From assembly GCA_030600135.1 (NCBI GenBank), contig JAUVMS010000260.1, positions 1 through 5,698 of the forward strand: a stretch of DNA of 5,698 nucleotides. Direction: 5' to 3'. Numbering within the stretch: the stretch's first letter is position 1; each line of letters opens with the position of its first letter. Source of the DNA: Hyphomicrobiales bacterium. GTDB taxonomy: Bacteria > Pseudomonadota > Alphaproteobacteria > Rhizobiales > JAUVMS01. A model generated the notes under the pieces. The model saw nothing but the letters and a program-made list of their open reading frames with translations, was not told where the DNA came from and did no database searches. Shown piece by piece: positions 1-5,698 of the stretch. The position numbers and the translations under genes are program-made.

Positions 1-107
1 AAGACAAGATGGAAGCCATGCGTTCGGCAGGAATTGCGGTATCAAAATCGCCGGCAGGTCTTGGAACTACGCTCGTGGAGGTGCTTCGAAACGGAAGTGT
101 TGTATGA
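1..107 (+). CDS. CoA-ligase alpha subunit (SucD/MtkB-like), C-terminal end only
   Basis: The reading frame is open from the window edge and ends at TGA 105-107, giving 34 complete residues. They follow the C-terminal pattern of succinyl-CoA synthetase alpha subunits and of the related malate-CoA ligase subunit MtkB: an 'EAMRSAGI' helix, then 'SPAGLGTTLVEVL', comparable with the 'AALEAAGV...ADIGEALKTVL' end of E. coli SucD. Enzymes of this family join CoA to succinate or malate with nucleotide hydrolysis; the alpha subunit carries the CoA site and the phosphohistidine, both outside the window. A short tail (RNGSVV) follows the usual end. In many alphaproteobacteria sucD is followed by sucA; here glyoxylate-pathway genes follow, which slightly favours a malate-CoA ligase role, but 34 residues cannot separate the two. 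The family call is fairly safe and the substrate is open. Confidence 0.7.
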   Translation, partial: DKMEAMRSAGIAVSKSPAGLGTTLVEVLRNGSVV

Positions 108-141
108 AATCGATAGTGTCACAAACCATGTCATACAGCAC
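97..141 (+). other. Imperfect hairpin over the upstream stop codon
   Basis: Bases 97-107 (GTGTTGTATGA) pair with 131-141 (TCATACAGCAC) in an 11-pair stem that has a single T-G wobble (100 with 138) and a 23-base loop. The stem contains the TGA stop of the SucD/MtkB-like gene. No T-run follows, so it is not a standard intrinsic terminator. It could be a 3'-end stabilising or processing structure, part of a Rho-dependent end, or chance. A second 5-base pairing (CATGT 127-131 with ACATG 140-144) would compete with it. The pairing is seen directly; a function is inferred. Confidence 0.35.
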
Positions 142-314
142 ATGAATGTTCCGGTATCCATGTCGCACTGATCCAAGGGTTCAGGTGTTCTCGGGAGAGT
201 AAGTGACTCACGATCTTGTCCCACTTGCGATTCGTGCCTGTCGAACAAAGGAAGCAGACGACTCAAACTCAACTGAGCTGTCAGGGCTCACTTAAGGATT
301 AGGAGGCACAGGCA
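108..314 (+). promoter_or_regulatory. Leader region of the gcl operon
   Basis: This 207-base gap separates the upstream ligase from gcl and is the longest non-coding stretch before the four-gene cluster, so it is the most likely site of the cluster's promoter and control elements. I find no convincing -35/-10 pair by eye. It holds a perfect short palindrome, GTGACTCAC, at 203-211. It also has an inverted repeat TGAGC (274-278) / GCTCA (286-290) just before the ribosome binding site, with an overlapping CTGA (273-276) / TCAG (281-284). No recognisable riboswitch was seen. An antisense 76-codon frame crosses it but resembles nothing I know. Confidence 0.4.
301..306 (+). promoter_or_regulatory. 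Ribosome binding site of gcl
   Basis: A consensus AGGAGG lies 8 bases before the ATG at 315. It is the strongest Shine-Dalgarno sequence in the window and supports this start, which also matches the N-terminus of E. coli Gcl (MAKMRA). Confidence 0.85.
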
Positions 315-2153
315 ATGGCCAAGATGAGAGCAATTGATGCCGCAGTTCGCATCCTCGAAATGGAAGGAATATCCTGCGCTTTCGGTGTTCCCGGCGCAGC
401 TATAAACCCATTCTATTCGGCCCTTAAAGCGCGCGGTAAGATCCGTCATATCCTCGCGCGGCATGTCGAGGGTGCTTCGCATATGGCCGAAGGCTACACG
501 CGTGCCAGGGCTGGTAATATCGGCCTCTGCATTGGCACTTCCGGCCCGGCCGGGACTGACATGATCACGGGGCTGTACTCTGCTTCGGCCGACTCGATCC
601 CCATCTTGTGCATCACGGGACAGGCCCCGCGCGCCAAGCTCGACAAGGAGGACTTCCAGGCCGTCGACATAGAGTCGATCGCCAGGCCGGTGACCAAGTG
701 GTCGACGACGGTCATGGAGCCTGCTTTGGTTCCCATGGTCTTCCAAAAGGCCTTTCACATTATGAAGTCTGGCCGCCCCGGTCCGGTGCTGATCGATTTA
801 CCGATCGACGTGCAGATGGCGGAGATCAACTTCGACGAAGACACTTACTTTCCCTTGGAGCCCTACAAGCCGAAAGCGACACGCAAGCAGGCCGAAAAAG
901 CCATTGAGATGCTCAACGAGGCCGAGCGCCCGCTGATCGTGGCCGGCGGCGGCATCATCAATGCTGATGCTTCCGAGCTGCTGGTAGAGCTGGCCGAGAC
1001 GACGGGTGTGCCCGTGATCCCGACGCTGATGGGTTGGGGCACAATCCCGGACGATCATCCGCTGATGGCGGGTATGGCTGGTTTGCAGACGAGTCACCGC
1101 TATGGCAACGCCACCTATCTCAAGTCGGATTTTGTGTTCGGGATCGGCAACCGGTGGGCAAACCGGCACACCGGCTCGATCGAAAAGTACATCGCTGGTC
1201 GAAAGTTCATCCATGTCGACATCGAACCGACGCAGATCGGCCGCGTGTTCGCTCCTGATTACGGCATTGTGTCGGACGCAAAGGTCGCGCTCGAACAATT
1301 CGTCGCGGTTGCCAAGGAGTGGAAAAAGGCTGGGAAACTGAAAGACCGCAGGGAGTGGGCGGACGAATGCGAGCATCGCAAGACGCACATGTTGCGCAAA
1401 TCGCATTTCGATCAGGTGCCTCTCAAACCGCAGCGCGTCTACGAGGAAATGAACGAAGAGTTCGACCGCGACACCTGCTATGTCACGACCATCGGACTGT
1501 CGCAGATCGCCGGAGCACAGTTCTTGCATGTTTATAACCCGCGCAACTGGATCAACTGCGGTCAGGCTGGCCCGCTCGGCTGGACCCTGCCGGCGGCTCT
1601 TGGCGTGCGTGCGGCACTGCCGGAAAAGAAAATTGTGGCGCTGTCGGGCGACTACGACTTCCAATTCATGATCGAGGAACTCGCCGTTGGTGCACAGCAC
1701 AAGTTGCCGTATCTGCATATCGTTGTGAACAATTCGTATCTCGGTCTGATCCGGCAAGCCCAGCGCGGCTTCGAGATGGATTTCGAGGTCAGCCTGGCAT
1801 TCGAGAACATCAACGTAGATGCGGACGGCGACGCCATCCCGGGATATGGCGTCGATCACGTGGCCGTTGCCGAGGCCCTCGGCTGCAAGGCGGTACGTGT
1901 GAAAAGCCCAAATGAGTTCAAGGAGGCATTCGCCAAGGCGCAAGCGCTGATGGATGAGCATAAGGTGCCTGTTGTCATGGAGTTCATCCTCGAACGCGTG
2001 ACCAATATCGCCATGGGTGTTGAGGTCGACAGCGTAAACGAGTTTGAGGACGTCTTATGTCTCGATGCCTCGCTGACGCTGGAGAGCGGTTGGGTGAGCA
2101 TGCGCCACGAGGACGACGGCACTGGAGAAAAACCTGACGCGCCGTCCGACTAG
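315..2153 (+). CDS. gcl: Glyoxylate carboligase (tartronate-semialdehyde synthase)
   Basis: This thiamine-diphosphate enzyme condenses two glyoxylates to tartronate semialdehyde and CO2, the committing step of the glycerate pathway in the cytoplasm. The 612-residue product is recognisably collinear with E. coli Gcl (593 residues): N-terminal MAKMRA, FGVPGAAINPFYSA near 23-36, GTSGPAGTDMIT, the central domain with VIPTLMGWG, and the ThDP/Mg motif starting at GDYDF (445-449) and reaching the NN pair at 472-473. Val51 in the ARHVEGASHMAEG stretch occupies the place of the glutamate that activates ThDP in nearly all related enzymes; valine there is the known hallmark of Gcl and separates it from acetolactate synthase. 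Compared with E. coli there is an insertion of about four residues after AFENIN (DADGDAIP region), and the last ~30 residues are a divergent, acidic tail. It is the first gene of a probable operon, followed 46 bases later by hyi. Function is known for the family; identification is firm. Confidence 0.97.
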   Translation: MAKMRAIDAAVRILEMEGISCAFGVPGAAINPFYSALKARGKIRHILARHVEGASHMAEGYTRARAGNIGLCIGTSGPAGTDMITGLYSASADSIPILCITGQAPRAKLDKEDFQAVDIESIARPVTKWSTTVMEPALVPMVFQKAFHIMKSGRPGPVLIDLPIDVQMAEINFDEDTYFPLEPYKPKATRKQAEKAIEMLNEAERPLIVAGGGIINADASELLVELAETTGVPVIPTLMGWGTIPDDHPLMAGMAGLQTSHRYGNATYLKSDFVFGIGNRWANRHTGSIEKYIAGRKFIHVDIEPTQIGRVFAPDYGIVSDAKVALEQFVAVAKEWKKAGKLKDRREWADECEHRKTHMLRKSHFDQVPLKPQRVYEEMNEEFDRDTCYVTTIGLSQIAGAQFLHVYNPRNWINCGQAGPLGWTLPAALGVRAALPEKKIVALSGDYDFQFMIEELAVGAQHKLPYLHIVVNNSYLGLIRQAQRGFEMDFEVSLAFENINVDADGDAIPGYGVDHVAVAEALGCKAVRVKSPNEFKEAFAKAQALMDEHKVPVVMEFILERVTNIAMGVEVDSVNEFEDVLCLDASLTLESGWVSMRHEDDGTGEKPDAPSD

Positions 2154-2165
2154 GGATAGGCCCTG

Positions 2166-2195
2166 ATGCCCAGGTCGATGAACAAGAGGGTTTAG
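2166..2195 (+). other. Possible nine-codon mini-ORF before hyi
   Basis: In the gcl-hyi spacer, an ATG at 2166 opens a frame of nine codons (MPRSMNKRV) ending at TAG 2193-2195, four bases before the hyi start. A weak AGG (2158-2160) precedes it, and a small AGGG (2152-2155) / CCCT (2161-2164) hairpin lies at the gcl stop. It could be a leader peptide coupling translation into hyi, but short frames like this arise by chance and nothing else supports it. Confidence 0.12.
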
Positions 2196-2199
2196 AAAG

Positions 2200-2994
2200 A
2201 TGCCGAATTTTGCAGCCAACATCACCATGCTCTTCCAGGAGCACGACTTCCTCGACCGTTTCGCGGCTGCCGCCAAGGAAGGATTCCAAGGCGTCGAGTA
2301 CCTCTTCCCTTACGATTTTGACACGCAGCAGCTTGTCGAGCGCCTCACCGCCAATGGCCTCACGCAAGTGCTGCACAATCTGCCTGCCGGGGATTGGGGT
2401 GCGGGGGAGCGCGGCATCGCGATCTTTCCTGACCGCCAGGGCGAATTTCAGGACGGCGTTGGCCGAGCAATTGAATACGCCAATGCGCTTGGCTGCCCGC
2501 AGGTCAACTGCCTCGCGGGCATCGTGCCCGAGGGCGTGGACGAAGCTGCTTCGCGCGACGCGTTTGTTGATAATATGAAGTTCGCTGCCGGCAAACTGAA
2601 GGATGAAGATATCAAACTGTTGATTGAGCCGATCAACACCCGCGATATCCCAGGCTTCTTCCTCACGGGCACGACGCAAGCACTCGATATCATCGCCGAC
2701 ACGGGCTCGGACAATATTTGGGTTCAATACGACATCTACCATATGCAGATCATGGAGGGTGACCTCGCCCCGACCATGAAGAAGCACCTCGACCGCATCG
2801 CCCACATCCAGTTTGCCGACAATCCCGGACGTCACGAACCGGGAACGGGCGAAATCAACTATCAGTTCCTGTTCAATTTTCTCGATGGGATTGGCTATGG
2901 CGGCTGGATTGGCTGCGAATATATTCCAGCGACAACAACGGCGGAAGGGCTCGGCTGGTACAGACCGTACGCAGGTACCCCCAAAGCGGTCTGA
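2200..2994 (+). CDS. hyi: Hydroxypyruvate isomerase
   Basis: Hyi reversibly converts hydroxypyruvate to tartronate semialdehyde, linking hydroxypyruvate to the Gcl route. The 264-residue protein is close to E. coli Hyi in length (258) and begins with the typical MPNFAANITMLFQE. It is an AP-endonuclease-2/xylose-isomerase-like TIM barrel. The family's metal and catalytic residues are in place: Glu143 in LLIEPIN, Asp178 in VQYDIYHMQ, Gln204 in AHIQFAD and Glu240 in GCEYIP; the two glutamates are the family's catalytic pair. The NPGRHEPGTGEINY loop (from 208) is also typical. The ATG at 2200 fits the family N-terminus; AAGAGGG (2184-2190) is a plausible ribosome binding site. It lies 46 bases after gcl and 56 bases before glxR on the same strand, consistent with co-transcription. 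No signal peptide is seen, so it is cytoplasmic. Identification is firm; flux direction in vivo cannot be read from sequence. Confidence 0.96.
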   Translation: MPNFAANITMLFQEHDFLDRFAAAAKEGFQGVEYLFPYDFDTQQLVERLTANGLTQVLHNLPAGDWGAGERGIAIFPDRQGEFQDGVGRAIEYANALGCPQVNCLAGIVPEGVDEAASRDAFVDNMKFAAGKLKDEDIKLLIEPINTRDIPGFFLTGTTQALDIIADTGSDNIWVQYDIYHMQIMEGDLAPTMKKHLDRIAHIQFADNPGRHEPGTGEINYQFLFNFLDGIGYGGWIGCEYIPATTTAEGLGWYRPYAGTPKAV

Positions 2995-3050
2995 ACACCG
3001 CGACGGCCAAAACAACAGACCAAGACAAGGTAGCACGAAGGAAAACGGCA

Positions 3051-3947
3051 ATGGCAAATGTTGGTTTTATCGGCCTTGGCACCATGGGTGCCCCGATGGC
3101 GAGCCACTTGCTCGATGGCGGTCATCAGGTTACGACCGCTACGCAATTTGCGCCCGCCCCAAAGGAGCTCCTGGATAAGGGCTTGCAGACCGTCGACACC
3201 AACAAGGCCGTCTCGGAAAAGTGCGACGTCATCATCTCCATAGTTCCCGACACGCCGCAGGTCGAATATGTTTTGTTCGGCGAAAACGGCGCAGCCGAAG
3301 CCTTGGGCGCTGGCAAAATCTTCGTTGACATGAGCTCGATCTCGCCAATCGCGACCAAGGAATTCGCCGCAAAGGTCAACGAGACGGGCGCCGAGTATCT
3401 TGACGCACCGGTCTCCGGCGGCGAAGTCGGCGCCAAGGCGGCCTCGCTCACGATCATGGTGGGGGGACCACAAGACACTTTCAACAAAGTGATGCCGCTG
3501 TTCGAGCTGATGGGTAAGAACATCACGCTTGTCGGTGGCAATGGCGACGGCCAGACAACCAAGGTCGCCAACCAAATTATCGTCGCCCTCAACATCCAGG
3601 CAGTCGGCGAGGCCCTGCTGTTCGCGTCCAAGGCCGGCGCCGACCCAGCAAAGGTCCGAGAGGCATTGATGGGTGGATTCGCATCGTCCAAGATTCTCGA
3701 AGTTCACGGTGAGCGCATGATCAAGCGCACTTTCGATCCGGGCTTCCGCATCGAACTTCACCAGAAGGATCTCAATCTAGCCTTGCAGAACGGCAAAGCG
3801 ATGGGCCTGAGCCTGCCGAACACCGCGACTGCCCAAGAGATGTTCAACGCCTGCGCGGCCCACGGTGGCAAGGCATGGGATCATTCCGCGCTGGTTCGTG
3901 CGCTTGAGATCATGTCCAACCACGAAATCGCATCGGCAAGTACTTGA
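3051..3947 (+). CDS. glxR: Tartronate semialdehyde reductase (2-hydroxy-3-oxopropionate reductase)
   Basis: This beta-hydroxyacid dehydrogenase reduces tartronate semialdehyde to D-glycerate using NAD(P)H. The 298 residues show the family order: a Rossmann motif GFIGLGTMGAPMASHLL (5-21), substrate motif DAPVSGGEVGAKA from Asp118, catalytic Lys171 in GQTTKVANQIIVALN, and C-terminal HQKDLNLALQNGKAM. The match to E. coli GlxR is closer than to GarR: VPDTPQVE.VLFGENG, LFELMGKNITLVGGNGDGQT, ALMGGFASS.ILEVHGERMIKRTF and DHSALV.ALE are GlxR-like. At the end of the second beta strand (residues 28-33, TTATQF) there is no acidic residue of the type that selects NAD; GlxR from E. coli also lacks it, so cofactor choice is open. 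AAGGA (3038-3042) lies 8 bases before the ATG. It lies between hyi and the glycerate kinase and makes the kinase's substrate. Confidence 0.96.
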   Translation: MANVGFIGLGTMGAPMASHLLDGGHQVTTATQFAPAPKELLDKGLQTVDTNKAVSEKCDVIISIVPDTPQVEYVLFGENGAAEALGAGKIFVDMSSISPIATKEFAAKVNETGAEYLDAPVSGGEVGAKAASLTIMVGGPQDTFNKVMPLFELMGKNITLVGGNGDGQTTKVANQIIVALNIQAVGEALLFASKAGADPAKVREALMGGFASSKILEVHGERMIKRTFDPGFRIELHQKDLNLALQNGKAMGLSLPNTATAQEMFNACAAHGGKAWDHSALVRALEIMSNHEIASAST

Positions 3948-3987
3948 ACGCGAGTCGGTTCCGACAGCAATGTAACCAGCCCGCTAT

Positions 3988-3996
3988 AAGGGAGAG
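3988..3996 (+). promoter_or_regulatory. Ribosome binding site deciding the glycerate kinase start
   Basis: AAGGGAGAG, with GGGAG at 3990-3994, lies a few bases before the ATG at 4001. The alternative upstream TTG at 3944, which overlaps the glxR stop as TTGA, has no such site and would add 19 residues (MNASRFRQQCNQ...) not expected in the family. The ATG is therefore preferred. Confidence 0.7.
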
Positions 3997-4000
3997 CGGC

Positions 4001-5314
4001 ATGGCGGCGACAAATGTGACAACAGAGCCACGCCGATTTCTCAGGGGTCTGTTTGATGCTGCCGTTAAGGCCGCCGACCCGACCCATTGCCTTAAGCCCT
4101 TCCTTCCCGCACCGCCCAAGGGGCGCACGATCGTTGTCGGTGCCGGGAAGGCGGCGGCCTCAATGGCGAAGGCCGTCGAAGACGATTGGCAGGGTCCGAT
4201 CGAGGGTCTCGTCGTCACACGCTATGGGCATGGGCTATATTGCCAGCATATCGAGGTCATTGAAGCCGCGCATCCGGTGCCCGATGCAAAAGGTCAGGCG
4301 GCCGCCAAGCGCATACTTAAATCCGTCGATGGCCTAAGTGCCGACGATCTTGTCTTGTGCCTCATCTCGGGCGGCGGATCGGCGCTACTGGCTTTGCCTG
4401 GTGTTTCGGATGGGCCAGAGGGCCATTTCGAGATTTCGCTTTCCGAGAAACAAGCAATCAACAAGGCGCTTTTGAAGTCCGGCGCCAACATCGTTGAGAT
4501 GAACACGGTGCGTAAACACCTGTCGGGAATCAAAGGCGGCCGTTTGGCGGCCGCCGCGCACCCGGCGAAAGTGCTAACGCTTGGCATTTCCGATATCCCT
4601 GGCGACGATCCGGCCGTCATCGCCTCGGGGCCAACACTTGCCGATCCGACAACCGCCGTGGATGCGCTGGCGATCCTGAAACTATATGCAATTGACGTCC
4701 CCGAAAACGTTGCAGCCTTCCTTGTCTCGCCGGCCGCCGAAACACCAAAGGCGGACGATGAGCGTCTCGCCAACGTCGGTTTCAAGATGATCGCTGCACC
4801 GCAGGCATCACTTGAGGCGGCAGCCCAAGTTTGTCGCGATCTCGGAATGAAGCATGAGATCCTCGGTGACGCGATTGAAGGCGAAGCTCGTGTCGCCGCG
4901 GAGGAGCAGGCTGACCTTGCCATGAAAATCGCGCAGTCTGATAAATTAGGCACTGCTCCAACAGTGTTAATCTCAGGCGGCGAAACGACGGTGATGGTCA
5001 AGGGCACCGGTCGCGGCGGGCGAAATGCCGAATTCCTGTTGGCGCTTGCGATCGCGCTCGACGGTGAGCCGGGAATCCACGCCCTTGCCTGCGACACGGA
5101 CGGTATCGATGGCAGCGAGGACAACGCCGGCGCCTACATCAGCCCGGACACACTTGAGCGCGCTGCCGCCAAGGGAATCGATGCCAACGCCTTTCTCGAC
5201 AACAACGATGGTTACTCGTTCTTCGAGGCCTTGGGCGATCTCATCAAAACCGGTCCCACGCGGACCAACGTCAACGACTTCCGGGCAATCCTGATCATGG
5301 GTGAAGGACAATGA
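4001..5314 (+). CDS. gckA: Glycerate 2-kinase, MOFRL family (GckA/TtuD type)
   Basis: This kinase phosphorylates D-glycerate with ATP. Class II glycerate kinases of this family, such as methylotroph GckA, give 2-phosphoglycerate, which enters glycolysis or the serine cycle at enolase. The 437-residue protein has the two-domain layout: an N-terminal DUF4147-type domain (about 7-240) with VVGAGKAAASMA (catalytic Lys50), the glycine-rich SGGGSALL (123-130), KHLSGIKGGRLA and ISDIPGDDP; then a C-terminal MOFRL domain (about 320-430) with LISGGETTV, GRGGRNAEF (conserved arginine probably Arg341) and DTDGIDGSEDNAGA. Homologues are often labelled TtuD 'hydroxypyruvate reductase', an older name from tartrate gene clusters; the domains say kinase. 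The start at 4001 is chosen from its ribosome binding site, 53 bases after glxR. It is last in the cluster and completes the route from glyoxylate to phosphoglycerate. The symbol gckA is chosen by family; ttuD is the alternative. Confidence 0.92.
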   Translation: MAATNVTTEPRRFLRGLFDAAVKAADPTHCLKPFLPAPPKGRTIVVGAGKAAASMAKAVEDDWQGPIEGLVVTRYGHGLYCQHIEVIEAAHPVPDAKGQAAAKRILKSVDGLSADDLVLCLISGGGSALLALPGVSDGPEGHFEISLSEKQAINKALLKSGANIVEMNTVRKHLSGIKGGRLAAAAHPAKVLTLGISDIPGDDPAVIASGPTLADPTTAVDALAILKLYAIDVPENVAAFLVSPAAETPKADDERLANVGFKMIAAPQASLEAAAQVCRDLGMKHEILGDAIEGEARVAAEEQADLAMKIAQSDKLGTAPTVLISGGETTVMVKGTGRGGRNAEFLLALAIALDGEPGIHALACDTDGIDGSEDNAGAYISPDTLERAAAKGIDANAFLDNNDGYSFFEALGDLIKTGPTRTNVNDFRAILIMGEGQ

Positions 5315-5453
5315 GGCGCAACCGCGACACTAATACCAGTTCTTGTTAGTAGTAACCCATTTCACCGCAGCGATTCCCCCCCGTGGCGAGCTAGGCAGCA
5401 CCATGATCTGTGTGGTTCCGATAGAAGGGCGGTTCAATACTCCTTGGTGTCGG
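5315..5453. other. Convergent intergenic region without a clear terminator
   Basis: The glycerate kinase and the opposite-strand CoA transferase end facing each other here, so a bidirectional terminator is expected. Only weak pairings are visible: ACTAA (5329-5333) with TTAGT (5346-5350), and GTTA (5345-5348) with TAAC (5353-5356), neither GC-rich nor followed by a T-run. A run of seven C lies at 5376-5382. No small gene is supported. Termination may be Rho-dependent. Confidence 0.5.
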
Positions 5454-5698
5454 CTACTCTGCGGCGGCCTTCGAGCTCGCCATTTCATCGCCAATGGCGC
5501 CATCAGATTTCATATCAGCGATTTCGTCTGTGCTCATGCCCAGGACTTCAGTAAGGATCTCGTCGGTGTGCTCGCCCAGAAGGGGTGAGCGCTCGACATC
5601 GCATGGTGAATCCGACAGTTTGATGGGATTGCCAACAGTCAGATATTTGCCGCGTGTGGGATGATCAACTTCCACGACCGTACCCGTCTCGCGCAGGG
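5454..5698 (-). CDS. Family III CoA transferase (CaiB/BaiF, formyl-CoA transferase-like), C-terminal end
   Basis: The frame enters from the right edge and stops at TAG (5456-5454), leaving 80 complete C-terminal residues. They read VVEVDHPTRGKYLTVGNPIKL, then SDSP, SPLLGEHTDEIL and TDEIADMKSDGAI. The same segments end E. coli formyl-CoA transferase Frc (DHPVRGKYLTVG, APLLGEHT, SDDEIAAMK..AI). Enzymes of this family move CoA between carboxylic acids through an enzyme-bound anhydride on an N-terminal aspartate, which is outside the window, so substrate and activity cannot be judged. About a dozen residues (GDEMASSKAAAE) extend past the usual Frc end. The gene converges on the glycerate cluster, so it is transcribed separately; if it handles oxalate or formate it could supply oxalyl-CoA-derived glyoxylate to Gcl, but that is inference. 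The family is firm; frc as a symbol is not justified from this fragment. Confidence 0.85.
   Translation of the reverse strand, partial: LRETGTVVEVDHPTRGKYLTVGNPIKLSDSPCDVERSPLLGEHTDEILTEVLGMSTDEIADMKSDGAIGDEMASSKAAAE

Noticed and set aside
42..272. - strand 76-codon frame across the gcl leader
   Set aside because: It overlaps the end of the upstream ligase, matches nothing familiar and has no supporting ribosome binding site.
798..1961. Long - strand open frame (387 codons) opposite gcl
   Set aside because: It lies wholly antisense to gcl, whose protein matches a known enzyme throughout. The translation shows no recognisable domain; long antisense frames are common opposite GC-rich coding sequence.
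315..2153. Acetolactate synthase as an alternative for gcl
   Set aside because: Val51 replaces the catalytic glutamate, and the sequence follows Gcl from end to end; the hyi-glxR context agrees.
1984..3057. Long - strand open frame (357 codons) opposite the gcl end and hyi
   Set aside because: It crosses two confirmed genes and their spacer, with no ribosome binding site of note and no familiar motif. Treated as a shadow.
2895..3761. - strand open frame (288 codons) opposite hyi and glxR
   Set aside because: Antisense to conserved coding sequence, rich in Asp, Arg and Leu from reverse reading, with no domain seen.
3944..4000. TTG start for the glycerate kinase overlapping the glxR stop
   Set aside because: No ribosome binding site precedes it, the added 19 residues do not look like the family, and the ATG at 4001 has a good site.
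4294..5124. - strand open frame (276 codons) opposite the glycerate kinase
   Set aside because: Serine/alanine-rich low-complexity translation typical of a reverse-strand shadow.
5376..5382. Run of seven C as a phase-variation tract
   Set aside because: It is in non-coding sequence between convergent genes and not in an obvious promoter; seven bases is short for slippage control.
5343..5588. + strand 81-codon frame at the right end
   Set aside because: Most of it is antisense to the CoA transferase C-terminus, and the translation has no recognisable features.

Overview
The window looks like part of an alphaproteobacterial chromosome, most likely Hyphomicrobiales (Rhizobiales) or a related serine-cycle methylotroph. 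This is inferred from moderately high GC, Shine-Dalgarno-led ORFs, strong resemblance of the proteins to known Gcl/Hyi/GlxR/GckA enzymes, and the gene order. The genus cannot be fixed from the sequence alone.

Layout. (1) Positions 1-107 hold the last codons of a SucD-like CoA-ligase alpha subunit (succinyl-CoA synthetase or malate-CoA ligase, MtkB) on the + strand. (2) Positions 108-314 are non-coding, with a long imperfect hairpin over the upstream stop codon and small palindromes before the next gene. (3) Positions 315-5314 hold four tightly spaced + strand genes: glyoxylate carboligase (gcl), hydroxypyruvate isomerase (hyi), tartronate semialdehyde reductase (glxR) and a MOFRL-type glycerate 2-kinase (gckA/ttuD family). 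(4) Positions 5315-5453 are a convergent intergenic stretch without a convincing terminator. (5) Positions 5454-5698 hold the C-terminal end of a family III (CaiB/BaiF, formyl-CoA-transferase-like) CoA transferase on the - strand, running off the window.

How the genes work together. Gcl condenses two glyoxylates to tartronate semialdehyde plus CO2. Hyi interconverts hydroxypyruvate and tartronate semialdehyde. GlxR reduces tartronate semialdehyde to D-glycerate, and the kinase phosphorylates glycerate (2-phosphoglycerate expected for this family), delivering carbon to lower glycolysis. This is the complete glycerate pathway of glyoxylate assimilation in one likely operon. The flanks are suggestive: a C4-dicarboxylate-CoA ligase (with malyl-CoA lyase, malyl-CoA would give glyoxylate) and a formyl/oxalate-type CoA transferase (oxalyl-CoA can be a glyoxylate source). 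Both flanking genes are partial, so their link to the pathway is inference.

I see no mobile element, CRISPR array, tRNA, rRNA or clear riboswitch. The core is a well-known pathway, and nothing in the window shows a previously undescribed system. The points worth a second look are the identity of the left flanking ligase, the 97-141 hairpin, the gcl leader palindromes, a possible mini-ORF before hyi and the C-terminal tail of Gcl.
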